Shown here piece by piece: positions 41,819 through 50,592 of a DNA stretch of 64,000 nucleotides. Source of the DNA: Geminicoccus harenae (GTDB lineage Bacteria; Pseudomonadota; Alphaproteobacteria; Geminicoccales; Geminicoccaceae); contig NZ_JABGCL010000018.1 in NCBI RefSeq assembly GCF_019800005.1, positions 1 to 64,000 on the forward strand. Reading direction: 5' to 3'. The stretch's first letter is position 1. Each line of letters opens with the position of its first letter. Position numbers and translations under genes: made by a program. The notes beneath the pieces are model-generated. The model searched no databases, was not told where the DNA came from, and saw nothing but the letters and a program-made list of their open reading frames with translations.

Positions 41819-43096
41819 ATGCGGGTTGGGCTGGCTGTGATGTTGACGTCAATGCTGGGGCCGGTGGCAGTGCCGGCCTCGGCAGACGAGCCTCTGATCC
41901 GAGTCGCCGATCTTCCTCGACTGTCGGCCGAGGCCATCCCGGGCGAAGGGGAGACGCCGCCCCCGGACAATGAAGAGGATAGCGACGATGCGAGGGGTGC
42001 CGACGACGAGGACAGTGCCGAGGAAGAGGAAGACGATGATGCGCCTGACGACAGCGACGACGAGGGAACCGGGCCAAACGAGACCGCCGGAAATTCCCGC
42101 CACCACATCGAGGCCGCGATCTCCTTCGGCCTCAGCTACGAGACCAATCCCGACAACGTCGCGAAGCTGGGCGGGAGGAGCCGGCTGCCCGGTGGAGGGC
42201 AGCCAGACAACGATGATGACGACGATGACGATGATGAAGACGACGATGGTGACGACGACGATGACGACGAGGAGGCCCGAGAGAGCGATTTCTCCGCCAC
42301 CTTCGGCCTCGATCTGACCCACCGCTATGACCTCTACACGGCGATCCCCAGCCAGTTGCGCACCGATCTTTCGCTGGAAGGGGCGCGCTATGCCGACCAG
42401 ACCGACAACGACTATACCTCGTTCGACCTGATCTTCGGCCCGGAGTTCCAGCTGGACGAAGCCAGGGAAGCCAGCCTGCGCCCTTTTCTCGCCGGCGCGC
42501 TCCTGGGGCTGGGCGGCGAGCTGCTGTCGCGCTCGGCGGGCGCCGGGCTCGAGGGCGACCTGCTGCTGGCACCGAAGCTCAATCTCAGCGCCTCCTTCAG
42601 CTCCCTCTACGAGGAATATGAGGACACCGAGGACGAACCCAGCGGCAGCGACCAGACCGGGTGGTTCCATGCCCTGTCGCTAGATGCCGATTACGCGCTT
42701 GCCGAGAATACCACCCTCACCATCGGCCTGATCGGCAACTTCAAGCACGCGACCGAAGGCTTCGAGCAGTATTATGAGCTGGGCTTCGGCATCGGTGTCG
42801 AGCATTCCCTGTCCAACCCACTGGACGAGGAGCTGGACCCGGTCACCCTCGGCTTTGAGGCGGGCTACATCTACCGCCCCTACGACGATCCCGATCCCGA
42901 CGCGGACGTCGACAAGGCGGAGACCGACCGGCAGTTCGATGCCGACCTCGTGGCGATCGTGCCCTTCCGGCCCCGCTGGAGCGCGGTGCTGCGCCTCTTC
43001 TATACCGACAACCAGTCCAACTACCCGGACGAGGAGTACGAGAATTTCGGCATCCTGGTCGGCGTCAGCTATGACTTCGATTCGGACGACGATTGA
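41819..43096 (+). CDS. Hyperacidic exported beta-barrel-like protein
   Basis: A 425-residue protein I cannot assign to a family. The signal peptide is VGLAVMLTSMLGPVAV up to ASA-DE near 24. An acidic linker with many Asp/Glu runs covers about 45-85. A second tract at about 130-153 is nearly all Asp. After it come some 250 residues of alternating beta-strand pattern (FSATFGLDLTHRYDLY, LNLSASFSSLYEEYE, AVLRLFYTDNQSNYPD, ILVGVSYDFD), as in outer-membrane barrels. There are no Cys in the mature part. The barrel portion is also Asp/Glu-rich. It starts 59 bp after the synthetase with AGGA seven bases upstream, probably in the same operon. A polyanionic surface would suit binding or passage of a polycation. 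Confidence 0.75.
   Translation: MRVGLAVMLTSMLGPVAVPASADEPLIRVADLPRLSAEAIPGEGETPPPDNEEDSDDARGADDEDSAEEEEDDDAPDDSDDEGTGPNETAGNSRHHIEAAISFGLSYETNPDNVAKLGGRSRLPGGGQPDNDDDDDDDDEDDDGDDDDDDEEARESDFSATFGLDLTHRYDLYTAIPSQLRTDLSLEGARYADQTDNDYTSFDLIFGPEFQLDEAREASLRPFLAGALLGLGGELLSRSAGAGLEGDLLLAPKLNLSASFSSLYEEYEDTEDEPSGSDQTGWFHALSLDADYALAENTTLTIGLIGNFKHATEGFEQYYELGFGIGVEHSLSNPLDEELDPVTLGFEAGYIYRPYDDPDPDADVDKAETDRQFDADLVAIVPFRPRWSAVLRLFYTDNQSNYPDEEYENFGILVGVSYDFDSDDD
42206..42276 (+). repeat. GAY trinucleotide repeat encoding a poly-Asp tract
   Basis: About 24 codons, nearly all GAC or GAT, with a few AAC, GGT, GAA and GAG interruptions. The mix of GAC and GAT makes it an imperfect microsatellite, which could change length by slippage in whole codons without a frameshift. 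Confidence 0.85.
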
Positions 43097-43105
43097 CTGC
43101 TGCGC

Positions 43106-43182
43106 GCCTGCTGCCTGGCGACAGGGATGAAGCTGCGCCCATGTTCCATAAGTGTGCCCCTCGATCGGGCCCGGCAGCAGGC
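43106..43182. repeat. Inverted repeat between convergent genes
   Basis: GCCTGCTGCC at 43106-43115 and its exact reverse complement GGCAGCAGGC at 43173-43182, separated by 57 bases, in the gap between the acidic barrel gene and the end of dnaE. No T tract follows either arm, so it is not a standard intrinsic terminator. Confidence 0.4.
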
Positions 43183-43196
43183 GGCACGACGCTGCC

Positions 43197-46100
43197 TCAG
43201 TGCAGCGTCGCCACTTCGCGCACCTCGATCACGCCGGCCATCCGCTCCAGGTCCGGGCGTCTGCCCGGCGGCAGGCCCAGCCCGTCCGGCAGGGCCAGCA
43301 CGACCTCCCCGGCGGCATGGGCCAGCACCAGGCGCAGGCGACCCTGGCGGCCGGTCCTGGGGGTCAGCAACGGGCGCATGGCCAGCGCCGCGTCGACGGA
43401 AGAGAGCCGGATGGTCAGGTCGGGCACGTGCGGGACCAGCAGTTCCTCCAGGGCCTCGACCTTGTGCGCGGTGAGCCGGACCATGTCGCCGTCCACCCGC
43501 CCGTCCGCCTCGATCACCAGCGGCACCTTGCTTTCCAAAAGCTCGCGGGTGCGGGCCAGGATCTCGGAGAACAGGGTCACCTCGAACTGCCCGGACGGGT
43601 CGCTCATCGCGACATGGGCAAAGCGCGAGCGCTCGGTCACCCGCTCCTGCTTGCCCAGCACCACGCCCGCCAGCTTGAGCCGGCCCGGCTGGCCCGAGGT
43701 CAGCCGCTCGACGATCTTGTCCGAAGGCGTGATGCCGTACTGCGCCATCGCGGTGGCATAGCCGTCCAGCGGGTGGGCGGAAAGGTAGAAGCCGATCGCC
43801 TCCATCTCCGCCTGCAGCCGCTCCAGCGCCGGCCAGTCCTCGGCCTCGGGCAGGCTGGGCGCGCTGGGGGCCGCAGTCGTGCCGCCGAACAGGCTGTCCT
43901 GGCCGCTCTCGGCCTCCGCCTGGGCTGCCTGGGCGGCGCGCAGCAGGAACTCCGCACCCTCGCAGATCCGGCGCCGGTTGGGCAGGAGCTGGTCGAACGC
44001 GCCGGCCTTGGCCAGCGCCTCGAGCAGGCGGCGGTTGATCACCCTGGTGCCCAGCCGGTGGACCAGGTCGAACGGCGACGTGTAGATCCCGCCCCGCTCC
44101 CGCTCCTCGACCAGCGCTTCCATGGCGGCACTGCCCACCCCCTTGATCGCCGCCAGCGCATAGCGCACGGCCGGACCGTCCGCCGTCTCCTCCACCGAGA
44201 ACCGGACCTGGGAGGCGTTCACGTCCGGCGGCAGCAGGGTGATGCCGCTGGTGCGCAGCTCCTGCTGGAACATGAGCAGCTTGTCCTGGTTGGCCATGTC
44301 CATGGTCATGCAGGACGCGAAGAACTCGTGCGGGTGGTTCGCCTTCAGGTACGCCGTGTGGTAGGCGAGCAGCGCATAGGCCGCCGCGTGCGACTTGTTG
44401 AAGCCGTAGGAAGCGAACTTCGCCACCTGGTCGAAGATCACCTGGGCGAGATCCTGGTCGATGCCGCGCTCGGCGGCACCCTTCACGAAGATGGCGCCCT
44501 GCGCATCCATCTCCTCCTTGATCTTCTTGCCCATCGCCCGGCGCAGCAGGTCCGCGCCACCCAGCGAATAACCCGCCAGCTCGCGGGCGATCTGCATCAC
44601 CTGCTCCTGGTAGATGATGACGCCGTTGGTCTCGCCCAGGATCGGCTCGAGCATCGGGTGGAGGTAACCCGGCTCCTCGGTCCTGTGCTTGACCGCGATA
44701 TAGCGCGGGATGTTGTCCATCGGGCCCGGCCGGTAGAGCGAGACCATCGCGATGATGTCCTCGAACACGTCCGGCTTCAGCTTGCGCAGGGCATCGCGCA
44801 TGCCGGCACTTTCGAGCTGGAACACGCCGGCCGTCTCGGCGCGGGCCAGCAGCTCGTAGGAGCGCCGGTCCTCCAGGGCGAGCTTGGCCAGGTCCAGGGG
44901 CGTGCCGCGCTCGCGGACCAGCTTCTCGCCCATGGTCAGCATGGTGAGCGTGGTCAGCCCCAGGAAGTCGAACTTCACCAGGCCCGCGGTCTCGACGTCC
45001 TTCATGTTGAACTGGGTGACCGGCATGTCCGATCTAGGGTCGCGGTAGAGCGGCACCAGCTCTTCCAAGGGCCGGTCACCGATCACCACGCCCGCGGCAT
45101 GGGTCGAGGCATGCCGGGGCAGGCCTTCCAGCTTGCGCGCGATCTCGATCATCCGCTCGACCTGGGGGTCGGAATCCCTGGCCTCGATCAGCCTGGGCTC
45201 CATCGCCATCGCCTGTTCCAGCGTCGGCGGGTTGGCCGGGTTGTGCGGGATCAGCTTGGAGATCTTGTCGACCAGGCCATAGGGCAGGCCCAGCACCCGC
45301 CCGACATCGCGGATCACCGCCTTGGCCTGCAGCTTCCCGAAGGTGATGATCGAAGCGACCCGGTCATGGCCGTAGCGGTCGCGCACGTAGCGGATCACCT
45401 CGTCGCGCCGGTCCTGGCAGAAATCGATGTCGAAGTCCGGCATCGACACACGTTCGGGATTCAGGAAGCGCTCGAACAGCAGGCCGAAGCGCAAGGGGTC
45501 CAGGTCGGTGATCGAGAGCGACCAGGCCACCACCGAGCCCGCACCCGAGCCGCGCCCCGGCCCCACCGGGATGCCGCTGGCCTTGGCCCATTTGATGAAG
45601 TCGGACACGATCAGGAAGTAGCCCGGAAACTTCATCTGGGCGATGACGTCGCACTCGAACTGCAGCCGCTCGCGATACGGCCGGGCTGCCGCCTCGCGCG
45701 CGGCATCGTCCATGCCTTCAGTCCAGACCGACTGGCGCAGGCGCGCTTCCAGGCCTTCGGCCGCCTGCTTGCGCATCTCCGCCTCCTCGTCGGCGGCAAA
45801 GGTCGGCAGGATCGGCTTGCGCTTGGGCGCCTCGTAGGCGCAGCGCTTCGCGATCACCAGCGTGTTCTGGATCGCTTCAGGCAGGTCGGCGAACAGCTCC
45901 GCCATCTCTTCCGCGGACTTGAACCGGTGGTCCTTGGTGAAGCGGCGCCGCTCGTCCTCGATCAGGAGCCGGCCATCCGCGATGCAGATCAGCGCGTCAT
46001 GCGCCTCGTAATGGTCCTCTTCCAGGAAGTGGCAGTCATTGGTCGCGACCAGCGGCAGATCGAGCGCGTAGGCCAGATCGATCATCGCCCCTTCGGTGGC

Positions 46101-46667
46101 ATTCTCCTCCGGCAGGCCGTGGCGCTGGATCTCGACATAGAGCCGGTTCGGCCAGACCGCCTTCATCCGCTCCAGCATGGCGCGCGCCCCCTTGGCGTCG
46201 CCACGCAGCAGGCGCTGGCCGATCGGGCCGAAGGCACCGCCGGTGAACACGATCAGGCCTTCGGAATGTTCGGCCAGCTCGTCCATGGTGACCGCCACCT
46301 GGTCCTTGCCGGACAGGTAGGCGCAGGTCATCAGCCGGGACAGGCTCAGATAGCCCGCCTCGTTCTGCACCAGGAAGACGAGCTGCTCGGTCTCCTGGAG
46401 CGGCGGGGCCCCGGTCTGCGGCCGCCGCGGCTCAGGACCGCCTTCCGGCACGAGCGCCAGCAGGGCGCCCACCACCGGCTGGATGCCGGCCTTGGTCGCC
46501 TCCTTGCAGAACTCCATCACGCCGAACAGGTTGCAGCTGTCGGTGATTGCCACCGCCGGCATGCCCAGCGCCTTCGCCTTCTTCGCCAGCTCGCCCGCCT
46601 TGATCGAGGCCTCGAGCAGGGAGAAGCAGGAATGGACGCGCAGGTGCACGAAGGAAGCGATCGCCAT
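43197..46667 (-). CDS. dnaE: DNA polymerase III alpha subunit
   Basis: A 1156-residue replicative polymerase of the DnaE1 type. It has an N-terminal PHP domain (FVHLRVHSCFSLLEA), then the catalytic palm with GPGRGSGAGSVVAW and the Asp pair in MPDFDIDFCQDRR near 407. The fingers and KSHAAAYALLAYHTAYLK helix follow, then a helix-hairpin-helix and an OB fold (PSGQFEVTLFSEIL) near 1010-1080. Length is normal for the family. ATG at 46667 begins directly at the PHP motif. It is not evidently in an operon; the upstream SPW gene is 98 bp away on the same strand. Confidence 0.97.
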   Translation of the reverse strand: MAIASFVHLRVHSCFSLLEASIKAGELAKKAKALGMPAVAITDSCNLFGVMEFCKEATKAGIQPVVGALLALVPEGGPEPRRPQTGAPPLQETEQLVFLVQNEAGYLSLSRLMTCAYLSGKDQVAVTMDELAEHSEGLIVFTGGAFGPIGQRLLRGDAKGARAMLERMKAVWPNRLYVEIQRHGLPEENATEGAMIDLAYALDLPLVATNDCHFLEEDHYEAHDALICIADGRLLIEDERRRFTKDHRFKSAEEMAELFADLPEAIQNTLVIAKRCAYEAPKRKPILPTFAADEEAEMRKQAAEGLEARLRQSVWTEGMDDAAREAAARPYRERLQFECDVIAQMKFPGYFLIVSDFIKWAKASGIPVGPGRGSGAGSVVAWSLSITDLDPLRFGLLFERFLNPERVSMPDFDIDFCQDRRDEVIRYVRDRYGHDRVASIITFGKLQAKAVIRDVGRVLGLPYGLVDKISKLIPHNPANPPTLEQAMAMEPRLIEARDSDPQVERMIEIARKLEGLPRHASTHAAGVVIGDRPLEELVPLYRDPRSDMPVTQFNMKDVETAGLVKFDFLGLTTLTMLTMGEKLVRERGTPLDLAKLALEDRRSYELLARAETAGVFQLESAGMRDALRKLKPDVFEDIIAMVSLYRPGPMDNIPRYIAVKHRTEEPGYLHPMLEPILGETNGVIIYQEQVMQIARELAGYSLGGADLLRRAMGKKIKEEMDAQGAIFVKGAAERGIDQDLAQVIFDQVAKFASYGFNKSHAAAYALLAYHTAYLKANHPHEFFASCMTMDMANQDKLLMFQQELRTSGITLLPPDVNASQVRFSVEETADGPAVRYALAAIKGVGSAAMEALVEERERGGIYTSPFDLVHRLGTRVINRRLLEALAKAGAFDQLLPNRRRICEGAEFLLRAAQAAQAEAESGQDSLFGGTTAAPSAPSLPEAEDWPALERLQAEMEAIGFYLSAHPLDGYATAMAQYGITPSDKIVERLTSGQPGRLKLAGVVLGKQERVTERSRFAHVAMSDPSGQFEVTLFSEILARTRELLESKVPLVIEADGRVDGDMVRLTAHKVEALEELLVPHVPDLTIRLSSVDAALAMRPLLTPRTGRQGRLRLVLAHAAGEVVLALPDGLGLPPGRRPDLERMAGVIEVREVATLH

Positions 46668-46765
46668 GAAGAACCCGTTCGGACCGGTGCCACCAACCTA
46701 AAGCGGCGCCTTCCGGCACCGCGCGCCGGCAGTCTCATCCTCCCGACGACACGATGCCAGCCCTT

Positions 46766-47146
46766 TCAGGGTCGTCCCGCGGTCGCGTCGCGATGCAGCG
46801 GTGCGGTATTCGTCCGCGTCACCAGCACGGTGACGATCTCGAACAGGCCGATCAGCACGAAGGGCACCCAGCTCCGGTCGGCAAAGCCGAACAGCCAGGG
46901 CGACACGATCAGCAGGATGCCGCCGCCAGCGTCCAGGATCAGATGCACCGGCATCGGGATGAGCCGGACGATCGCCAGCTCGTAGCGGGTCAGCAGGCTG
47001 TAGACGATGATGCCGACGCCGAGAAGGATCGGGATCCACTGGCCGAAGCTGCGATCGGCGGTGCCGGCCATGTAGGGCAGGCCGATCAGGATGATCGCCA
47101 AGATATAGTCGAGCGCGCCGTGCGCGCGGGTCGAGAGGAAGCGCAT
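46766..47146 (-). CDS. SPW-repeat membrane protein
   Basis: A 126-residue inner-membrane protein with four hydrophobic helices. The N-terminus MRFLSTRAHGALDYILAI and the GILLIVSPWLFGFAD segment with the S-P-W triplet are the marks of the SPW repeat family, whose function is unknown. ATG at 47146 is chosen to match the family N-terminus; a GTG three codons upstream is possible. A GGAAC-N16-GGTT promoter lies about 30 bp upstream, pointing to general stress control. Confidence 0.8.
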   Translation of the reverse strand: MRFLSTRAHGALDYILAIILIGLPYMAGTADRSFGQWIPILLGVGIIVYSLLTRYELAIVRLIPMPVHLILDAGGGILLIVSPWLFGFADRSWVPFVLIGLFEIVTVLVTRTNTAPLHRDATAGRP

Positions 47147-47177
47147 GTTGGTCACCCAGGGTCTGTGCTCCCAAAGC

Positions 47178-47203
47178 TAACCCTGCTGACGGCTTGCCGT
47201 TCC
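47178..47203 (-). promoter_or_regulatory. Candidate EcfG (general stress sigma) promoter
   Basis: On the minus strand GGAAC (47203-47199), 16 bases, then GGTT (47182-47179). The spacing fits the EcfG consensus GGAAC-N16/17-CGTT, with one mismatch in the -10 element, the same G for C as in the promoter at 10745. It lies 32 bp before the SPW gene start codon. Both sites continue GGTTAG. Confidence 0.55.
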
Positions 47204-47216
47204 GCTTCTCCCTCGC

Positions 47217-47945
47217 TCAGTCCGGCGAAGCAGCCTGGGCCATGGCGCGGGCCGGTTCCGGCCGCGCCACCGCCAGGAGCTGCCCCCGTTCCAGCCGCAC
47301 CACGCGGTCCATGCGCTGGGCGAGATCGGGATTGTGGGTGGCGATCAATGCCGCGGTGCCGGTGCTGCGCACCACGTCCAGGAGCAGCGCGAACACGATC
47401 TCGGCCGTCGCGGTGTCCAGATTGCCGGTGGGCTCGTCGGCCACCAGCAGGGCCGGCCGGTTGGCCAGGGCCCGGGCGATCGCGACCCGCTGCTGCTCGC
47501 CGCCGGACAGCTTGCCCGGCCGGTGTGCCTGCCGTTCGCTCAGGCCCACCTGGGCCAGCAGCTCGGCCGCCCGCACGCGCGCCGCACGCCTGGCGGTGCC
47601 CGCCAGCATCTGCGGCAGCACCACGTTCTCCTCGGCGGTGAAGTCGGCGAGCAGGTGGTGGAACTGGTAGACGAAGCCGATCGTCTCGCGGCGCAGCCGG
47701 GTCCGCTCGACATCGCCGAGCTTCGCGGTCGGCCGGCCCAGGATCCGCACCTCGCCGCCGTCCGGCCGCTCCAGCAGGCCGGACTGGTGCAGGAGGGTCG
47801 ACTTGCCGGCACCCGAGGGTCCCACCAGCGCCACGATCTCGCCGCGTCCCAACACCAGGTCCACGCCGCTCAGCACATGGAGCCGCTCGCTGCCCTGCCG
47901 ATAGGTCCGCGTCACTCGCTCCAGGGACAGCACCGCCTCACTCAT
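47217..47945 (-). CDS. lolD: Lipoprotein-releasing ABC transporter ATPase LolD
   Basis: A 242-residue ATPase that powers extraction of lipoproteins from the inner membrane to LolA. Walker A is GPSGAGKSTLL at about 42-52, and the LolD-typical QFHHLLADFTAEENVVLPQ follows. The signature is LSGGEQQRVAIARAL, and Walker B is LLVADEPTGNLDTATA. It overlaps the lolC gene by 8 nt. The family also includes MacB-type ATPases, but the pairing with a LolC/E permease decides the call. Confidence 0.94.
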   Translation of the reverse strand: MSEAVLSLERVTRTYRQGSERLHVLSGVDLVLGRGEIVALVGPSGAGKSTLLHQSGLLERPDGGEVRILGRPTAKLGDVERTRLRRETIGFVYQFHHLLADFTAEENVVLPQMLAGTARRAARVRAAELLAQVGLSERQAHRPGKLSGGEQQRVAIARALANRPALLVADEPTGNLDTATAEIVFALLLDVVRSTGTAALIATHNPDLAQRMDRVVRLERGQLLAVARPEPARAMAQAASPD

Positions 47946-49179
47946 GGCGCAGCGCCTCCACCGGGTCGGTCGCGGCTGCCCGGAACGAGGGATAGAGCGT
48001 CGCCAGCAGCGAGAGCACCAGCCCCATCAGCACCACCGACACGACGTCGCCGGTCTCGATCCGGGCCGGCATCTGCGACAGGAAACGGATCTCGGCGGCG
48101 AACAGCTCGGTGCCGGTGATCCGCTCCAGGAACAGCCGGATCGCGTCGATGTTGGCGGCAAAGGAGATCCCCAGCACGGCACCCAGGCCGGTCCCGACCA
48201 GGCCGATGGCGGTGCCGGCCAGGAGGAAGATGCTGAGGATGTTGCCCTTGGTGGCGCCCATGCTGCGCAGCACCGCGATGTCGCGGGTCTTGGAGCGCAC
48301 CAGCATGGTAAGCCCGGTGATGATGTTGAACGCCGCCACCAGCACGATCAGGGTCAGGATCAGGAACATCACGTTGCGCTCGACCAGGAGCGCGTTGAAG
48401 AAGTGGCTGTTCACCTGCTGCCAGGTGAGCAGCTGGGTGCCGGGCGGCAGGAGCTGCTCGATGCCCGGCCGCAGGTCGCCTACCTGGTCGGGATGGTGCA
48501 CCTCGAGCTCGATCGCGGTGACCCCCTCGCCGGTCTGGAAGTAGCGCTGGGCGTCCGCCAGGCTCAGATAGACGAAGCTGTTGTCGTACTCGTACATGCC
48601 GATCTCGAAGACCGCGCCGACCGTGAAGGTCACGACCTTCGGGATCATGCCGATGCCAGTGGCCGTCCCCTTCGGCGAGATCAACTGGAGCGGCGAGCCG
48701 ACCCGAAGGCCCATGCGCTGGGCCATGCGCACGCCGATCGCCGCGACGTTCTCCCCTGCCAGCCGGTCGAGCGAGCCCGCCAGCACGTTGTCGGCGATGA
48801 ACGGGCGCTGCTCCAGGTCCTCGATGCGCAGGCCACGCACCAGGGCGCCCGACGCGGCCCCGTTCGCCGAGGCCATCACCTGGCCCTCGACATAAGGGAG
48901 CACCAGCTCCACGCCCGGCGCCTCTGCCAGCCGATCGAGCAGCGGCTGGTAGTCGACGATCGGCCCCTGGGAGATCACCGTGGCATGGCCGTTCACGCCC
49001 AGGACGCGTGACAGGAGCTCGAAGCGAAAGCCGTTCATCACGGCCATCACCACGATCAGCGTGCCGACGCCCAGCGCGATGCCGAGAAAGGCGAAGCCCG
49101 CCACCAGGGAGATGAAGCCCTCGCCCTTGGTGGGGCGCAAGTAGCGCCGGGCGATCAGCCGCTCGACCGGGGAGAACAT
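47938..49179 (-). CDS. lolC: Lipoprotein-releasing ABC transporter permease, LolC/LolE family
   Basis: A 413-residue FtsX-type permease. N-terminal PVERLIARRYLRP and a first helix precede a large periplasmic domain (about 50-265). Three C-terminal helices follow, with the coupling-region pattern KTRDIAVLRSMGATKGNI near 295-312. EGFISLVAGFAFLGIALGV is typical of LolC/E. As in other alphaproteobacteria there is one permease, presumably working as a homodimer with LolD (LolF-like arrangement). Its ATG shares one base with the proS stop (TGATG). Confidence 0.93.
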   Translation of the reverse strand: MFSPVERLIARRYLRPTKGEGFISLVAGFAFLGIALGVGTLIVVMAVMNGFRFELLSRVLGVNGHATVISQGPIVDYQPLLDRLAEAPGVELVLPYVEGQVMASANGAASGALVRGLRIEDLEQRPFIADNVLAGSLDRLAGENVAAIGVRMAQRMGLRVGSPLQLISPKGTATGIGMIPKVVTFTVGAVFEIGMYEYDNSFVYLSLADAQRYFQTGEGVTAIELEVHHPDQVGDLRPGIEQLLPPGTQLLTWQQVNSHFFNALLVERNVMFLILTLIVLVAAFNIITGLTMLVRSKTRDIAVLRSMGATKGNILSIFLLAGTAIGLVGTGLGAVLGISFAANIDAIRLFLERITGTELFAAEIRFLSQMPARIETGDVVSVVLMGLVLSLLATLYPSFRAAATDPVEALRHE

Positions 49180-50468
49180 CAGGCGGCAAATCGCGCGAGC
49201 AGGGCGTCCACCGAAAGCTCCTCGACCGCCCCGGTCCGGCGCGACTTCAGCTCGACCGTGCCGGCCTTGGCGCCGCGCGGGCCCACCGTCACCTGCCAGG
49301 GCAGGCCGATCAGGTCCATGGTGGCGAACTTGGCGCCGGCCCGCTCCTCGCGGTCATCGTAGAGGACCTCGACCTTCGCGGCTTCCAGCTTCGCGTACAG
49401 ATCATCGGCGACGCCGCGGCAGAGCTCGTCGTCGGCGCGCAGGTTGATCAGGCCCACCCGGAAGGGGGCCACGCTCTCCGGCCAGACGATGCCCTTCTCG
49501 TCATGGTTGGCCTCGATCAGGGCGCCTACCAGCCGCGAGACGCCGATCCCGTAGGAGCCCATCTCGACCGGGACTTCCTTGCCGTCCGGCCCCAGCACGG
49601 TGGCGCCCATCGCGGCGGAGTACTTGGTGCCGAAGAAGAAGATGTGCCCGACCTCGATGCCCCGGCCGGAGCGCAGCCGCTCGGGCGGCACCGGACAGGC
49701 GGCCGGGTCGTGCAGCTCGTCGGCCGCCGCGTAGAGCTTTTTCAGCTGCGCCACGTCCAGGTCGTCGGCCGAGAAGTCGATCTCCTCGAAGGCCTGGTCG
49801 AAATAGACGGCACTCTCGCCGGTCTGCGCCAGGATCTGGAACTCGTAGGACATGTCGCCGCCGATCGGGCCGGTTTCGGCCCGCATCGGGATGGCGGTCA
49901 GCCCCATCCGCTTGAAGGTCTTGAGATAGGCCACGAACATCCGGTCGAACGCCGCCGCCCCGGCCTCGACGTCCAGGTCGAAGGAATAGGCGTCCTTCAT
50001 CAGGAACTCGCGGCCGCGCATCACACCGAAGCGCGGACGGACCTCGTCGCGGAACTTCCACTGGATGTGGTAGAGGTTGAGCGGCAGCTGCCGGTAGCTG
50101 CGCACATGCTTGCGGAAGATGTCGGTGACGTTCTCCTCGTTGGTCGGCCCGTACAGCATCTCCCGCTCGCCGCGATCCTTGATGCGCAGCATCTCCTTGC
50201 CATAGGCGTCGTAGCGCCCGCTTTCCCGCCACAGGCTCGCCGGCTGGATGGTCGGCATCAGGATCTCGATGGCGCCGGCGCGGTTCTGCTCCTCGCGCAC
50301 GATCTGCTCGACCTTCTGCAGGACGTTCCAGCCGAGCGGCAGCCAGTTGTAGATGCCGGCCTGGAGCTGCTGGACCATCCCGGCCCGCAGCATGAGCTGG
50401 TGGCTGACGATCTCGGCCTCGGCCGGCACTTCTTTGAGAACCGGCAGGAAGTAGCGGGAAAGGCGCAT
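49179..50468 (-). CDS. proS: Prolyl-tRNA synthetase, short type without editing domain
   Basis: A 429-residue class II synthetase. MRLSRYFLPVLKEVPAEAE starts the conserved core. RAGMVQQLQAGIYNWLPLG, GPTNEENVTDIFR, QWKFRDEVRPRFGVMRGREFLMKDAYSF (given here by its parts FRDEVRPR and MKDAYSF) and the SYGIGVSRLVGA motif 3 are present. The roughly 180-residue editing insertion found in E. coli ProRS is missing, replaced by a short linker, as is usual in alphaproteobacteria. ATG at 50468 is chosen at the conserved N-terminus. It leads the proS-lolC-lolD operon. Confidence 0.96.
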   Translation of the reverse strand: MRLSRYFLPVLKEVPAEAEIVSHQLMLRAGMVQQLQAGIYNWLPLGWNVLQKVEQIVREEQNRAGAIEILMPTIQPASLWRESGRYDAYGKEMLRIKDRGEREMLYGPTNEENVTDIFRKHVRSYRQLPLNLYHIQWKFRDEVRPRFGVMRGREFLMKDAYSFDLDVEAGAAAFDRMFVAYLKTFKRMGLTAIPMRAETGPIGGDMSYEFQILAQTGESAVYFDQAFEEIDFSADDLDVAQLKKLYAAADELHDPAACPVPPERLRSGRGIEVGHIFFFGTKYSAAMGATVLGPDGKEVPVEMGSYGIGVSRLVGALIEANHDEKGIVWPESVAPFRVGLINLRADDELCRGVADDLYAKLEAAKVEVLYDDREERAGAKFATMDLIGLPWQVTVGPRGAKAGTVELKSRRTGAVEELSVDALLARFAA

Positions 50469-50592
50469 GGGAACTCGATGCTCGTGGGCTTCCTTGACGG
50501 GCGGACCATAGGGGCGGGCGTGGCCTGCCGCAACGAAAGGCAAGCTAGCACGCCATCCGTTTACGCCGGGTAAACGCCCGCCCGCCTGCCCC

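Noticed and set aside
42206..42276. CRISPR-like or regulatory tandem repeat
   Set aside because: The repeat unit is three bases, in frame, and encodes Asp; there are no spacers.
43152..46985. A 1277-codon open frame on the plus strand opposite dnaE
   Set aside because: It is a shadow of dnaE. In very GC-rich DNA the opposite strand lacks stops; the translation is His/Gln/Arg/Leu-rich with no domain, while the minus strand gives a complete DnaE.
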